A stretch of DNA of 54,258 nucleotides from Actinomycetes bacterium. GTDB lineage: Bacteria > Actinomycetota > Actinomycetes > S36-B12 > UBA5976. Positions within the stretch are counted from its first letter, which is position 1; each line of letters begins with the position of its first letter. The DNA lies in NCBI GenBank assembly GCA_021824095.1, contig JAKALQ010000005.1, positions 1-54,258 of the forward strand. Direction: 5' to 3'. The notes below the pieces were generated by a model. It had not been told where the DNA came from and searched no databases. It saw only the letters and a program-made list of their open reading frames with translations. The translations under genes and the position numbers were made by a program. Of this stretch, positions 11,438-20,661 are shown piece by piece.

Positions 11438-12226
11438 TCAGAGCAACTGGTCGAGGCCGCGCACGAGGCCCTGCACGCGCGGCACGCGCCGCACGGCGAA
11501 CAGGGTGCCGTCGACGTAGGGCTGGGGCGAGTCGCCTGCCTCGAAGCGGATGGTGAGCCGCTGCCCCTGCAGCCCGAACACCACATCGGTCGAGACCACG
11601 AAGCCGGGCAGACGCACCGAGTGCACACGTGTGCCATCGACGTCGGCGCCGCGCGCCTCGCGTGGGCCGGCGATCTCGTCCACCGGCACGCCGATCGCAG
11701 GTCGATGCACCGCCGAGAGGCGCTCCGCAAGCTCACGCGCCGTACCGCTCGGCACGTCCGGCTTCGTGGCACTCGCGTAGTCGATGACCTCCCACTGTGG
11801 CAGGTGGCGTGCGACGGCCACGGCGGCCATCTGGGCGAGTGCCGCGGCGATGGCGAAGTTGCCTGCGGCGATCACCCCCACCCCGGCGGCGACGGCCGCA
11901 CGCTCGACGTCCTCGTAGTCGGCGCCCGTGAGCCCCGATGACCCGACGACGACGTGGACGCCCCGCGCGAGGGCGGCCATGACGTGCGCACGCACCACGG
12001 CATGCGAGGTGTAGTCGACGTAGACGTCGGCACCATCGAGTGCCGCATCGACCATGCCGAACACCGGCACACCCCAAGCCGCCTCGCCGAGCGCGAGGCC
12101 GAGATCGGTACCCGCATGCTGCCGTGACACCGCCGCCACGAGTTCGAGGTCATCCGATGCGCGGATGGCCCGTGCGAGGGGCGCGCCGGTCCACCCCGTG
12201 GCGCCACCGAGGACGACCCGCACCAT
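11438..12226 (-). CDS. DapB-family dihydrodipicolinate reductase-like protein, divergent active site
   Basis: This 262-residue protein has the fold signatures of 4-hydroxy-tetrahydrodipicolinate reductase, the NAD(P)H enzyme of lysine and diaminopimelate synthesis. There is an N-terminal Rossmann start (VVLGGATGWTG), then VYVDYTSHAVV, VVVGSSGLTG and AAGNFAIAAALAQ, and the substrate loop KPDVPSGTA near residue 170. The normal catalytic stretch is EAHHRHKxDAPSGTA. Here it reads DYASATKPDVPSGTA, so the Lys is kept but both His are lost. It may be a divergent DapB clade or an enzyme on another imine substrate. The ATG shares one base with the stop of the penicillin-acylase gene, and the gene is last in the menBCD operon. 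Confidence 0.75.
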   Translation of the reverse strand: MVRVVLGGATGWTGAPLARAIRASDDLELVAAVSRQHAGTDLGLALGEAAWGVPVFGMVDAALDGADVYVDYTSHAVVRAHVMAALARGVHVVVGSSGLTGADYEDVERAAVAAGVGVIAAGNFAIAAALAQMAAVAVARHLPQWEVIDYASATKPDVPSGTARELAERLSAVHRPAIGVPVDEIAGPREARGADVDGTRVHSVRLPGFVVSTDVVFGLQGQRLTIRFEAGDSPQPYVDGTLFAVRRVPRVQGLVRGLDQLL

Positions 12227-14715
12227 CAGGCCACCGCCCGCAGGGTGAGCGTGTCGACCGTCGACGCGCCCACGGCAGCGCTGCTGAAGGGCCACGGGTA
12301 GGTGTGCCCCGTCGCCCACGCATCCGCCTGGTCGACGTAGTGCGCCGAGTAGGCATGCCCGCTCTCGCCCGTGAGGTTCACCCAGGTGCTGCGATCCCAG
12401 TTGCCCACGTCGAGCACCTGTCGCATCGAGGGCGCCTCGTCGACGGCGTAGCCGTTGTCCGACGTCCAGGAGGTGGCATCGACGACGGAGGACGACCCGG
12501 CGAGCTCGAGGGGACCCCGGTTGAAGATGCGCTCGATGATGCCGATACCGCTCGTGCCGAAGGACTGGTTCGTGAGCGTGAGCGTGTGCATGGTGCCCCA
12601 GCGCCAGGTCGTGGGGTCGCTGCCGAAGCGGGCGGTGAGTTCGGCGATGCCCTGCGAGAGGGCCAGCCGCAGCATGTCGTCTCGGGTCTCGACCTTCGCC
12701 GTGTGCACGTCGTCCCACCAGCGGTTCGTCGGCTGCGTGAGGAGGGTGCGCATGACCTCGAACCAACGATCCTGGCCGTCGATGCCATATGCCTTCGGGA
12801 GTTCGTCCCGGAACACGTCGACGAGCAGGTGGCGCCAGGTGGCGGCGAAGAGGGCCGCACCTGCGGAGTCGGCCGCCATCGTCATGCCCTGCTGCTGCCA
12901 GGTGCGCAGCACCCCGCTGTGCGTGGGGTCGGCCGCGATGAGTGCCGGCACGAGGATGGGCCCGAGGGCGTTGGCGGAGTCCATCTGCAGGTGCTGCATG
13001 TCCGCCACCGTGATGCGATGGCCGCTGCGGATCCAGCCGGTGAGCACGTCACGGATGCGCTGTGATCGCGACCCGTATGCCCAGTCGGTGGTGAGGAAGT
13101 AGGGGTAGGTGGCCGGGTCGATGACGGCCTGGTTGGCGGTGACGACGAACCCGTCCTTCGGGTTCAGCACCGAGGGCAGTGCGTCGAAGGGGATGTAGCC
13201 GACCCAGTCGTACCGCGAGTCCCAGCCGGGCACGGGCCAGCGGCCGTCGTAGCCGCGTCGGATCGGGATGCGCCCGGGTGCCTGGTAGCCGATGTTGCCC
13301 TTCGTGTCGGCGTACACGAGATTCTGCGCCGGCACCTCGAAGGAGCGTGCGGCCGCGCGGAACGACGTCCAGTCGTGGGCGCGGTCGAGGAGGAAGACGG
13401 CGTCGGCGGTGCGCCCGGGCGTGAGGGCGGTCCAGCGCAGCGCGACGGCGTAGCCCTTGCCGCCGTTGGCCCGGCCGTAGTCGCTGCTCGCGTCGGAGAT
13501 GAGGGGGCCATGCACGGTGGCGCGTGCGAGCCAGTGCACTGCCGGCGCCCCCGCGACCGTGATGGTCTCCGGAACGATGGTGAGCGGATGCCAGGTGCCG
13601 TCCATGCGCACCTGGTTGCCGCGCACGTCCTCGAGCACGAGGTCGCTCACGTCCGGGCCGAGGTTGGTGAAGCCCCAGCCGACGTTCGCGTTGTGGCCGA
13701 TGATGACGCCGGGGAACCCGCTGAAGGACCAGCCGGCGACGTCGAAGCTGCAGGTCGGGGTGATCGCCACGCAGTGCAGGCCGACCTGCGTCCAGATCGA
13801 GGGCATGGCAGGCGCCAGGTGCGGGTCATTGGCGAGCAGGGGCTTGCCCGTGGCCGTGTAGCGGCCGGAGACGACCCAGGAGTTGGAGCCCGTGCCCTGC
13901 GTCTTCACGCCGAAGTAGGCGGGCATGCGGGCGATGAGGGCGGCGATGCCGGCGGCCGTGCCGGCAGTGGCGCGCATCGTGGGGGCGCTGGCATCGAAGG
14001 TGGTGAGGTTGCGCACGGCACCCTGGGTGACGATGGGGGCGTTGCGGGAGAAGGGGTAGGCGGGGTACAGCTCCTCGGCCCGCTTCGTGCCGACCGCACC
14101 CGCGGCGATGGTGCGCGCCAGTTCCTCGTCGAGGTTGCCGCGCAGATCCCAGGCCATGGCCTTGAGCCAGGCGAGCGAGTCGACCGGGGTCCAGCGCTCG
14201 GGCACGTAGCCGTGCACCTTGAGGCCGAGGATCGCGTACTCGAGCGAGAGGCTGGCACCGGTCCCCTGTTGCGCGAGCCAGGCGTTCACGCCGTCCGCGT
14301 AGGCCTGCAGCAGGCGCACCGTCTCCGGGCGCAGCAGGGCCAGCTCCTGCTGCGCGACGCGTCGCCATCCGAGGGTGCGCAGGAACTCGTCCGTCTTCAC
14401 CTCGGACGCACCGAACAGCTCGGACAGCCGACCCGCCGTCACATGGCGACGGAAGTCCATCTCCCAGAAGCGGTCCTGCGCGTGCACGAAGCCCTGCGCG
14501 AAGAAGAGGTCGTGGTCGGTGGTGGCATAGATCTGGGGGACGCCCCGGGCATCACGCTGCACGCGCACGTCGGCGTTGAGCCCGCGCACGTCGAGGGTCC
14601 CTGCCGTCTGCGGCCAGGAGGCGCGCACGGTGCGCACGACGATGACCCCACCGACGAGGGCCACCACCGCGACGACTGCGACGAATCCGATGCCGATGCG
14701 ACGCAGCCACTGCAT
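12226..14715 (-). CDS. Penicillin acylase family protein (S45 Ntn-hydrolase), membrane-anchored or secreted
   Basis: This 829-residue protein has the layout of S45 Ntn-hydrolases such as penicillin, cephalosporin and acyl-homoserine-lactone acylases. A single hydrophobic helix at residues 8-28 acts as signal or anchor. The alpha-chain region starts VRVQRDARGVPQIYATTDHDLFFAQGFVHAQDRFWEM. The self-cleavage site is GTGSNSWVVSG, with Ser277 the likely N-terminal nucleophile of the beta chain, followed by GKPLLANDPHL. It sits between menD (three bases away) and the dapB-like gene, so it is co-transcribed with menaquinone genes. The natural substrate cannot be read from sequence; many homologues are called quorum-quenching or beta-lactam acylases without proof. 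Confidence 0.88.
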   Translation of the reverse strand: MQWLRRIGIGFVAVVAVVALVGGVIVVRTVRASWPQTAGTLDVRGLNADVRVQRDARGVPQIYATTDHDLFFAQGFVHAQDRFWEMDFRRHVTAGRLSELFGASEVKTDEFLRTLGWRRVAQQELALLRPETVRLLQAYADGVNAWLAQQGTGASLSLEYAILGLKVHGYVPERWTPVDSLAWLKAMAWDLRGNLDEELARTIAAGAVGTKRAEELYPAYPFSRNAPIVTQGAVRNLTTFDASAPTMRATAGTAAGIAALIARMPAYFGVKTQGTGSNSWVVSGRYTATGKPLLANDPHLAPAMPSIWTQVGLHCVAITPTCSFDVAGWSFSGFPGVIIGHNANVGWGFTNLGPDVSDLVLEDVRGNQVRMDGTWHPLTIVPETITVAGAPAVHWLARATVHGPLISDASSDYGRANGGKGYAVALRWTALTPGRTADAVFLLDRAHDWTSFRAAARSFEVPAQNLVYADTKGNIGYQAPGRIPIRRGYDGRWPVPGWDSRYDWVGYIPFDALPSVLNPKDGFVVTANQAVIDPATYPYFLTTDWAYGSRSQRIRDVLTGWIRSGHRITVADMQHLQMDSANALGPILVPALIAADPTHSGVLRTWQQQGMTMAADSAGAALFAATWRHLLVDVFRDELPKAYGIDGQDRWFEVMRTLLTQPTNRWWDDVHTAKVETRDDMLRLALSQGIAELTARFGSDPTTWRWGTMHTLTLTNQSFGTSGIGIIERIFNRGPLELAGSSSVVDATSWTSDNGYAVDEAPSMRQVLDVGNWDRSTWVNLTGESGHAYSAHYVDQADAWATGHTYPWPFSSAAVGASTVDTLTLRAVA

Positions 14716-14718
14716 GGT

Positions 14719-16320
14719 CTACCCCCGGTCGTCGATGACGATGGCGGACAGGCCATCGCGGGCGCGCGCGGCGGAGAGTTCGCGCACGAGGTCATGCTCG
14801 GTGGCGACCCGGACGGCGTGCACGCCGTAGGCGGCGGCAATCGCCACGAGGTCGCGATTGTGCGGTGTCCCGTACACACGGTCGAAGACCGGACGGAAGG
14901 CGTCGGCACCCTGCTCGAGCGTGGCGAAGATGCGACCCCCGTCGCTGTCGAGCACCACGAGCGCGAGGCGGGGCACGGCGGAGTCGGGCGGCACGAGCAG
15001 CCCGTTCACGTCATGGAGGAAGGTGAGGTCGCCCATGATGCCAACCGCAAGTGACTCCGGGGCGGTGCGCGCGTGGGCGAGGGCGGCACCCATCGCACTG
15101 GACACGACCCCGTCGATGCCGTTGGTGCCGCGGTTCATGCGGGCGAGCACCTCGTCATCGACGGCGGGGGCGACGGCCTCCGCGTAGCGGATGACACTGG
15201 ACGGCCCGTACCAGACGAGATCACCGGGCTGCACGGCCGCAAGGGCGGCAGCCACCCACGCGCGGGGACCCGTGGGTGCGGGTACCGCGGCATCGGCTGC
15301 CTGCCAGCGTGCAAGCCACTCAGGGTCGGTGGGCGCGAGGCGACGGACATCGGGCAGCCGGGGCAACTGCACCTGCGCGGTACCGAGCGGGTCGACCGTG
15401 GCTCGGCCGACGGCCACATGGCGACCGGCGCTGCGCACATAGGCGGCGACGCTGCGCGAGAGGGCGAACCTGCCGAGGGTGACGACGACGTCGGCACGCA
15501 GTGCCGGATCGGCGAGGAGCGCCGGGTAGTGGGCGATGGCATTGGGGCCGCGACGGGCGCCACTGCCGGGCTCGGCGAGCACGGGCCAGCCGAGCGCTTC
15601 GGCAAGGGCGGTCGCGTCATCGGCCTGCGACGGATCGGAGGTGATGACGACGCCGCGCGGGGTGGCGCCGCCGGCGGGCCAGAGGCGCGCCCAACTGCCG
15701 CGCGCCACCTCGACCGGAGCCCGTGGCGGCACCGGCGCCGGCAGGGCGGCCGTCCAGGCGGTGTCGCCATCGGCCGGGACGAGGGGCTCGGCGAAGGGCA
15801 GGTTCACATGCACCGCGCCGGGTGCCGTGGTGGCGTTGCCGCGGGCAGCGGCGAGGGCGTCGGCGACGAGGCCGCGCCAGTGCGCCTCCGGCTGCGTGTC
15901 CGCCACCGCGGCGTCGAACGCCGCGAGCACCGCCGGACCGAACATGCCGCGCTGGTCGATGGTCTGGTTGGCGCCACGGCCGCGCAGCGACGGCGGTCGG
16001 TCGGCGGTGAGGAGCAGCAGCGGCACCCCTGCCTCAGTGGCCTCGTAGGCGGCGGCATGCAGGTGGGCGGCGGCCGTTCCGGAGGTGCAGACGACCGCGA
16101 CGGGGGCGGCGAGGCGCTTCGCCAGGCCCAGCGCCAGAAAGGACGCCGAGCGCTCGTCGAGGCGCACATGCAGGCGCAGGCGGCCGGCATCCGCCGCCTG
16201 CGCGAGTGCGATCGACAGGGGCCCGTTGCGCGACCCGGGGGCCAGCACGACCTCGTCCACCCCACCGCGCAGCAGCCCGTCGACGATGGCACGTGCCTCG
16301 ACGGTGCTCGGGTTCGTCAT
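14719..16320 (-). CDS. menD: 2-succinyl-5-enolpyruvyl-6-hydroxy-3-cyclohexene-1-carboxylate synthase
   Basis: This 533-residue thiamine-diphosphate enzyme joins isochorismate and 2-oxoglutarate. The N-terminal Pyr domain has VVLAPGSRNGPLSIAL, the substrate-binding DERSASFLALGLAK and CTSGTAAAHLHAAAYEA. The C-terminal PP domain has IMGDLTFLHDVNGLL, the cofactor and Mg motif with its GD...N spacing, near residue 432. The start at 16320 overlaps the menC stop as ATGA; the in-frame ATG at 16356 would lie within menC. It stands third in the menB-menC-menD operon. Confidence 0.95.
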   Translation of the reverse strand: MTNPSTVEARAIVDGLLRGGVDEVVLAPGSRNGPLSIALAQAADAGRLRLHVRLDERSASFLALGLAKRLAAPVAVVCTSGTAAAHLHAAAYEATEAGVPLLLLTADRPPSLRGRGANQTIDQRGMFGPAVLAAFDAAVADTQPEAHWRGLVADALAAARGNATTAPGAVHVNLPFAEPLVPADGDTAWTAALPAPVPPRAPVEVARGSWARLWPAGGATPRGVVITSDPSQADDATALAEALGWPVLAEPGSGARRGPNAIAHYPALLADPALRADVVVTLGRFALSRSVAAYVRSAGRHVAVGRATVDPLGTAQVQLPRLPDVRRLAPTDPEWLARWQAADAAVPAPTGPRAWVAAALAAVQPGDLVWYGPSSVIRYAEAVAPAVDDEVLARMNRGTNGIDGVVSSAMGAALAHARTAPESLAVGIMGDLTFLHDVNGLLVPPDSAVPRLALVVLDSDGGRIFATLEQGADAFRPVFDRVYGTPHNRDLVAIAAAYGVHAVRVATEHDLVRELSAARARDGLSAIVIDDRG

Positions 16321-17318
16321 GCGCCCACCCCACGGTCCATGCCCGCATGCTCCCATGCACGCAGCAGGCGCTCGCGCCAGCGAGTGCGCATGGCGTCGTC
16401 GACGAGGCCCGCGGGATCCGGGTCCTCGGGCACGACCCGTTCCACGCGAAGGTGGCCATCGACGATGGGCTGCGGTGACGCGACAACGTCATGGCGCAGC
16501 AGCGCCCCCGTCCCGAGCCCGCACGCACCGGCGAGGTTCGGCAGGCAGGCGGCGAGCCACAGGCCGCTCGCGAGCCCGACGACGGTGTCGAGACTGCCGG
16601 ACACGACGACCGGGAGCCCGGCCGCCTCCGCCACCGCGAGGGCGGGGCGCACGCCACCGAGGGGGATGGCCTTGAGTACGGCCACATCCGCGACCTCGCG
16701 CAGGGCGGCGACGGCGGCAACTGGGTCGGTGGCGAGGCGGATGCCCTCGTCGACGGCGATCGGCACGTCGACGGCAGCGCGCACGGCCCGCAGGGCGTCC
16801 CGGCCGGCAACCGGTTGCTCGACGTACTCGAGGCCGCCGGCAACCGCGTCGAGTTCCGGCAGCAGCGCGATGGCCTGTGCAGCGCTCCAGCGCTGGTTGG
16901 TGTCGATGCGGATGCGCCCGCGCACCCCCGCCTCGTCGAGCACGGCCCGGATGGTGGCGACGCGGGCGACATCGTTGGCGGGATCGTCAGCGCCGACCTT
17001 CGTCTTCACAGTCGTGCACCCGGAGGCGAGGGCGGCCCGCGTGAGCTCGCCCGTCGTCACCGCATCGGTCATGGGAATGATGGCGTTCACGGGCACCCGC
17101 GCACGCAGCGGTGGAGGCCAGGTGCCGTATGCCTGCTCGATCGCCGCAGCGAGCCATCGACCCGCGTGCGCGTCAGTGTGGTCGAGGAAGGGGGCGAACT
17201 CCGCCCATCCCGACGGCCCCTCAAAGAGCAGCCCCTCGCGCACGGTGACGCCGCGGAACTCCCGGTGGAGCGGCAGCGCGAAGACGCGTGCCGAGTCGAG
17301 CAGCTCCTCGGGGGTCAC
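16317..17318 (-). CDS. menC: o-Succinylbenzoate synthase (enolase superfamily)
   Basis: This 333-residue enzyme dehydrates SHCHC to o-succinylbenzoate. Enolase-superfamily catalytic elements are present in order: the base Lys in TTVKTKVG near residue 104, metal ligands in [11 protein letters not shown] near residue 137, YVEQP near residue 162, AVDEG near residue 188, and the second Lys in [10 protein letters not shown] near residue 212. The GTG start at 17318 overlaps the menB stop as GTGA. Actinobacterial MenC proteins are similar in length. Confidence 0.93.
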   Translation of the reverse strand: MTPEELLDSARVFALPLHREFRGVTVREGLLFEGPSGWAEFAPFLDHTDAHAGRWLAAAIEQAYGTWPPPLRARVPVNAIIPMTDAVTTGELTRAALASGCTTVKTKVGADDPANDVARVATIRAVLDEAGVRGRIRIDTNQRWSAAQAIALLPELDAVAGGLEYVEQPVAGRDALRAVRAAVDVPIAVDEGIRLATDPVAAVAALREVADVAVLKAIPLGGVRPALAVAEAAGLPVVVSGSLDTVVGLASGLWLAACLPNLAGACGLGTGALLRHDVVASPQPIVDGHLRVERVVPEDPDPAGLVDDAMRTRWRERLLRAWEHAGMDRGVGA

Positions 17319-18247
17319 GGCCGCTTCGGGAAGCGACCGAAGTCGGGGCGCCGGTGGGTCTTGTAGGCGTCGCGGCCCTCCTGCGCCTCCTCGGTCATGT
17401 AGAAGAGGAGGGTCGCGTCACCGGCCAGCTGCTGCACACCCGCGAGGCCGTCATCCGCGGCGTTGTGCGAGGCCTTGAGCATGCGCAGCGCGAGCGGCGA
17501 GAAGGCGAGCATCTCGCGCGCAAGGTCGACGGTGGCGATCTCGAGGTCGGCGAGCGGCACCACCTCGTTCACGAGGCCCCAGTCGTAGGCCTGCTCCGCG
17601 CCGTACTGCCGACAGGTGAACCACACCTCCCGCGAGCGCTTCTGCCCGATGCTCGCGGCAAGCAGGCCGGAGCCGTAGCCGCCGTCGAAGGAGCCGACCT
17701 TGGGGCCGGTCTGGCCGAAGCGGGCGTTGTCTGCTGCCACCGTGAGGTCGCACACGACGTGCAGCACGTGGCCGCCGCCGATGGCGTACCCGGCCACCAT
17801 CGCGATGACGGGCTTGGGGGTGCGGCGGATCTGCACCTGCAGGTCGAGCACGTTGAGCCGGCCGATGCCAGCCTGGGCCACCTCGTCGGAGCCGATGTAG
17901 CCGTCGTCGCCGCGGATGCCCTGGTCGCCGCCGGAGCAGAAGGCCCAGTCACCCTGCCCGGTGAGGATGATGACCCCCACCGACGGATCATCCCTGGCGA
18001 CGTCGAAAGCGTGCTTCAGCTCGGCCACCGTCTGCGGCCGGAAGGCGTTGCGCTTGTGCGGCCGGTTGATGGTGATCTTCGCGATGCCGGCGTCGTCACC
18101 CGTGGAGAGCTCGTAGCGGATGTCCTCGTACTCCCCCACCGCGACCCAGGTGCACGCGGGCACCACGGACGAGTGGGCGGGGTCGGACGCGGCCGGGGAG
18201 GACGGGTCGACGACGGGCGGGAGGACGTAGCGCGCACGGGTGTCCAC
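17315..18247 (-). CDS. menB: 1,4-dihydroxy-2-naphthoyl-CoA synthase
   Basis: This 310-residue crotonase-fold enzyme closes the second ring of the naphthoquinone. It has the oxyanion-hole segment [13 protein letters not shown] near residue 105, [41 protein letters not shown] near residue 150, and the C-terminal [11 protein letters not shown]. These are near-diagnostic for MenB rather than other enoyl-CoA hydratases. The 35-residue N-terminal extension is seen in actinobacterial MenB. The start is GTG at 18247 with an AGGA seven bases upstream. It heads the operon menB-menC-menD-acylase-dapB-like and is divergent from menE. Confidence 0.96.
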   Translation of the reverse strand: MDTRARYVLPPVVDPSSPAASDPAHSSVVPACTWVAVGEYEDIRYELSTGDDAGIAKITINRPHKRNAFRPQTVAELKHAFDVARDDPSVGVIILTGQGDWAFCSGGDQGIRGDDGYIGSDEVAQAGIGRLNVLDLQVQIRRTPKPVIAMVAGYAIGGGHVLHVVCDLTVAADNARFGQTGPKVGSFDGGYGSGLLAASIGQKRSREVWFTCRQYGAEQAYDWGLVNEVVPLADLEIATVDLAREMLAFSPLALRMLKASHNAADDGLAGVQQLAGDATLLFYMTEEAQEGRDAYKTHRRPDFGRFPKRP

Positions 18248-18269
18248 AAGGGATCCTTTCGACGCCGCC

Positions 18270-18275
18270 TAGGCT
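18270..18275 (+). promoter_or_regulatory. Candidate -10 (TAGGCT) for menE
   Basis: TAGGCT ends eight bases before the menE ATG, and no Shine-Dalgarno separates them, which suggests a leaderless transcript. The whole menB-menE intergenic region is only 36 bases, so the -35 of this promoter would lie inside the 5' end of menB. Confidence 0.35.
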
Positions 18276-18283
18276 ATCGGCCC

Positions 18284-19438
18284 ATGGCTGGGCTCACCTG
18301 CACCGTCCACCCCGGCGCCGAGGGCGTGCGCGCGGCAGTGGAGCGCGTGCGTGCGGTGCTCGACGGCACCGACTCCGTCGCTCTCGTGCACACCACCGGC
18401 GGCGAGGGCATCGGCGACGGGCTGCCCGCGCAGCCGTCGATCATCCTCGCCACAAGCGGCTCCACCGGCGTCGCGCGCGGCGTCGAGATCGACCGTGATG
18501 CGCTGCTCGCGAGTGCCACGCTCGCTGACGAGGTGCTCGGCGGGCCGGGCCTCTGGCTCACGGCGATCCCCGTCACCGGCGCCGGCGGCATGAACACCCT
18601 CGTGCGCTCGCTGCGGCATGGGCATGCGCCCGTCGTCTGGGAGGGCGTGGCCGGCGCCGGGCACTTCGACGGCGCATCCGTGCTCCCGGCACTGCGCGAA
18701 CTGCGACAGCGTGCCGACGCGGCGGGGCTGCGCGCCTACACCGCGCTCGTGCCGACGCAGGTGGCGCGGCTGCTCTCGTTCGCCGGTGCCGACGATCGCG
18801 ACTCCGTCGAGGCCCTGCACGAGCTGGCCCGACTCGACGCCGTGCTCATCGGCGCCGATGCCCTCTCCGACGAGCACCGCCTCGCCCTCCGCGGCTACGG
18901 CGTGCACTTCGTCACCACGTACGGCGCCACCGAGACCTGCGGCGGCTGCATCTACGACGACCGCCCCTTCCCCGGCACCACGGTGAGCTTCGAGGGCGAG
19001 GACCCTGGACGCATCGTCATCACCGGCCCCACGGTGGCGCACCGCTACCGCGACGATGACCCCGACCTCGCCGACCGACGTTGGCGCTCCAATGACCTCG
19101 GTCGCTGGCGACTGGGTCGGCTCGAGGTGGTCGGCCGCCTCGACGACGTGGTGAAGGTGGGCGGCGCCAACGTCGCCCTGCCACTCATCGCCGCCGCCAT
19201 CCGCACCCTCGCCGACGTCACGGAGGTCGCCGTGCTCTCCCGCCCCGACAGCGAGTGGGGGCATGTGCCCGTCGCCTTCGTCGTGGGGGGCACCACCCCC
19301 GACGCCTCACTGCGGCAGTTCGCCGCGTCGGCCCTCGGCCGCGGCTCCATGCCCCTCGACATCGTGCGGCTGGAGCACCTGCCGCTGTTGCCCAATGGCA
19401 AGCCGGACCGGCAGCGCCTGCTCGGGATGGTGCGCTGA
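18284..19438 (+). CDS. menE: o-Succinylbenzoate-CoA ligase (AMP-forming)
   Basis: A 384-residue member of the ANL adenylate-forming family that activates o-succinylbenzoate with CoA. The phosphate loop is LATSGSTGVARGVE near residue 62. The A5 motif reads TTYGATETCGG near residue 213, and the A7 region is DLGRWRLGRLEVVGRLDDVVKVGG. A10 is near the C-terminus as LLPNGKPDRQRL, with the catalytic Lys. It is shorter than Gram-positive rod MenE, as in mycobacteria. Its TGA overlaps the menA ATG (TGATG), so the two are coupled. The neighbourhood makes MenE much likelier than a generic ligase. Confidence 0.92.
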   Translation: MAGLTCTVHPGAEGVRAAVERVRAVLDGTDSVALVHTTGGEGIGDGLPAQPSIILATSGSTGVARGVEIDRDALLASATLADEVLGGPGLWLTAIPVTGAGGMNTLVRSLRHGHAPVVWEGVAGAGHFDGASVLPALRELRQRADAAGLRAYTALVPTQVARLLSFAGADDRDSVEALHELARLDAVLIGADALSDEHRLALRGYGVHFVTTYGATETCGGCIYDDRPFPGTTVSFEGEDPGRIVITGPTVAHRYRDDDPDLADRRWRSNDLGRWRLGRLEVVGRLDDVVKVGGANVALPLIAAAIRTLADVTEVAVLSRPDSEWGHVPVAFVVGGTTPDASLRQFAASALGRGSMPLDIVRLEHLPLLPNGKPDRQRLLGMVR

Positions 19439-20325
19439 TGGCCACCCCACAGCAGTGGCTCGCCGCCACGCGCCCCCGCACCCTGCCTGCCGCCATCGCA
19501 CCGGTCGTCGTGGGCTGGGCGGTCGCCTGGTCCGCCGGCGGTGCCACGCGACCCTCGCCGTGGATCACGCTCCTCGCCATGCTCGTGGCCCTCGCGCTGC
19601 AGGTGGGCGTGAACTTCTCCAACGACTACAGCGACGGCATCCGTGGCACCGACACCGTGCGGGTCGGCCCGGTGCGCCTCGTCGGCCAGGGCCTCGCGGC
19701 GCCCGCGCTCGTCCGGGCTGCCGCCTTCGCGTCCTTCGGTGTGGCGGCGATCGCGGGGCTCGTCATCGTCCTCGCCGTGCACCAGCCCTGGCTGCTCGCG
19801 GTCGGCGCGCTCGCCATCGTCTCCGCGTGGTTCTACACCGGCGGCACCAACCCCTACGGCTACCTCGGGCTCGGCGAGGTGTTCGTGTTCGTGTGGTTCG
19901 GGCTCGTCGCGGTGCAAGGCACGGTCACCGTGCTGCTCGGGCAGCCGACGGCGCTCGGATGGCTCTACGGTGCCGGCGCCGGCGCGCTCTCCTGTGCGCT
20001 GCTCGTGGCGAACAACCTGCGCGACGTCCCCACCGATGCCGCCCATGGCAAGCGCACGCTGGCCGTGCGGCTCGGGGCCGCCAACACACGTTGGCTGTAC
20101 GTCGGACTCGTGTGGGTGGGCCTGATCACGCCCTTCGTCGCCCTCGCGACCGGGGGCAGCCGGTGGCTGCTCCTCGCCCTCGCCGCAGCGGGCTCAGCGC
20201 ATCGCCCGGGCTGGGCCGTGATCCGCGGTGCCGCGGGACGGGACCTCATCCCGGTGCTCGTCGGCACCGGCCGCACGCTCCTCGTGTGGGCGGCCGCGAT
20301 CGCCGTGGCCGCGCTGCTCGGCTGA
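19438..20325 (+). CDS. menA: 1,4-dihydroxy-2-naphthoate polyprenyltransferase
   Basis: This 295-residue integral membrane prenyltransferase of the UbiA family attaches the isoprenoid tail to dihydroxynaphthoate. The first Asp-rich motif is NFSNDYSDGIRGTD near residue 61, and the second is NNLRDVPTDAAHGKRTLAVRLG near residue 190. Both bind the prenyl diphosphate through Mg. About eight or nine helices fill the rest. It ends 24 bases before the stop of the convergent small gene at 20350. It follows menE with a one-base overlap. Confidence 0.95.
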   Translation: MATPQQWLAATRPRTLPAAIAPVVVGWAVAWSAGGATRPSPWITLLAMLVALALQVGVNFSNDYSDGIRGTDTVRVGPVRLVGQGLAAPALVRAAAFASFGVAAIAGLVIVLAVHQPWLLAVGALAIVSAWFYTGGTNPYGYLGLGEVFVFVWFGLVAVQGTVTVLLGQPTALGWLYGAGAGALSCALLVANNLRDVPTDAAHGKRTLAVRLGAANTRWLYVGLVWVGLITPFVALATGGSRWLLLALAAAGSAHRPGWAVIRGAAGRDLIPVLVGTGRTLLVWAAAIAVAALLG

Positions 20326-20349
20326 TCCTCGCGCAGCGGCTCGCCCGCA

Positions 20350-20661
20350 TCAGGCCGAAGCCGGGGGCTCCCCGTCGGCTGCCGCGTCAGGCTCCGGCAC
20401 TACCGTGCCTGCTGGCGCATCGTCGATGTCCTCGGACCGGGTGTTGGCGTCGATGCGCGCGTTGATGCGGCCGAGCACCCCACCGACGCTCTCGCCGAGG
20501 GCCTCACGCTGTCGATCGAGCAGGAACAGCGAGGCGACGCCGCTGCCGATGAGCGCCACGAGGAGCAGGCCGAAGCCACGCAGCCCCACGAGGTAGCAGA
20601 CGGCACCGACGACGAGCAGCACGGCGAGCCGCAGGGTCGAGTAGCGGATGAAGGCGAGCAT
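20350..20661 (-). CDS. Small membrane protein, DUF4229-like
   Basis: A 103-residue protein with two hydrophobic helices (about residues 7-27 and 30-48) and then a charged, Asp/Pro/Ala-rich cytoplasmic tail. The start FIRYSTLRLAVLLVVGAVCYLVGLRGFGLLLVALI resembles actinobacterial DUF4229 proteins, often found beside menA and the PLDc_N gene. No function is known to me. The ATG at 20661 shares one base with the preceding TGA, so it is last in the operon starting at rex or hemD. Confidence 0.75.
   Translation of the reverse strand: MLAFIRYSTLRLAVLLVVGAVCYLVGLRGFGLLLVALIGSGVASLFLLDRQREALGESVGGVLGRINARIDANTRSEDIDDAPAGTVVPEPDAAADGEPPASA

Noticed and set aside
18284-19438. Longer menE frame starting at 17288
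   Set aside because: The upstream part is antisense of menB. The ATG at 18284 starts the recognisable MenE sequence and has a -10-like box in front.
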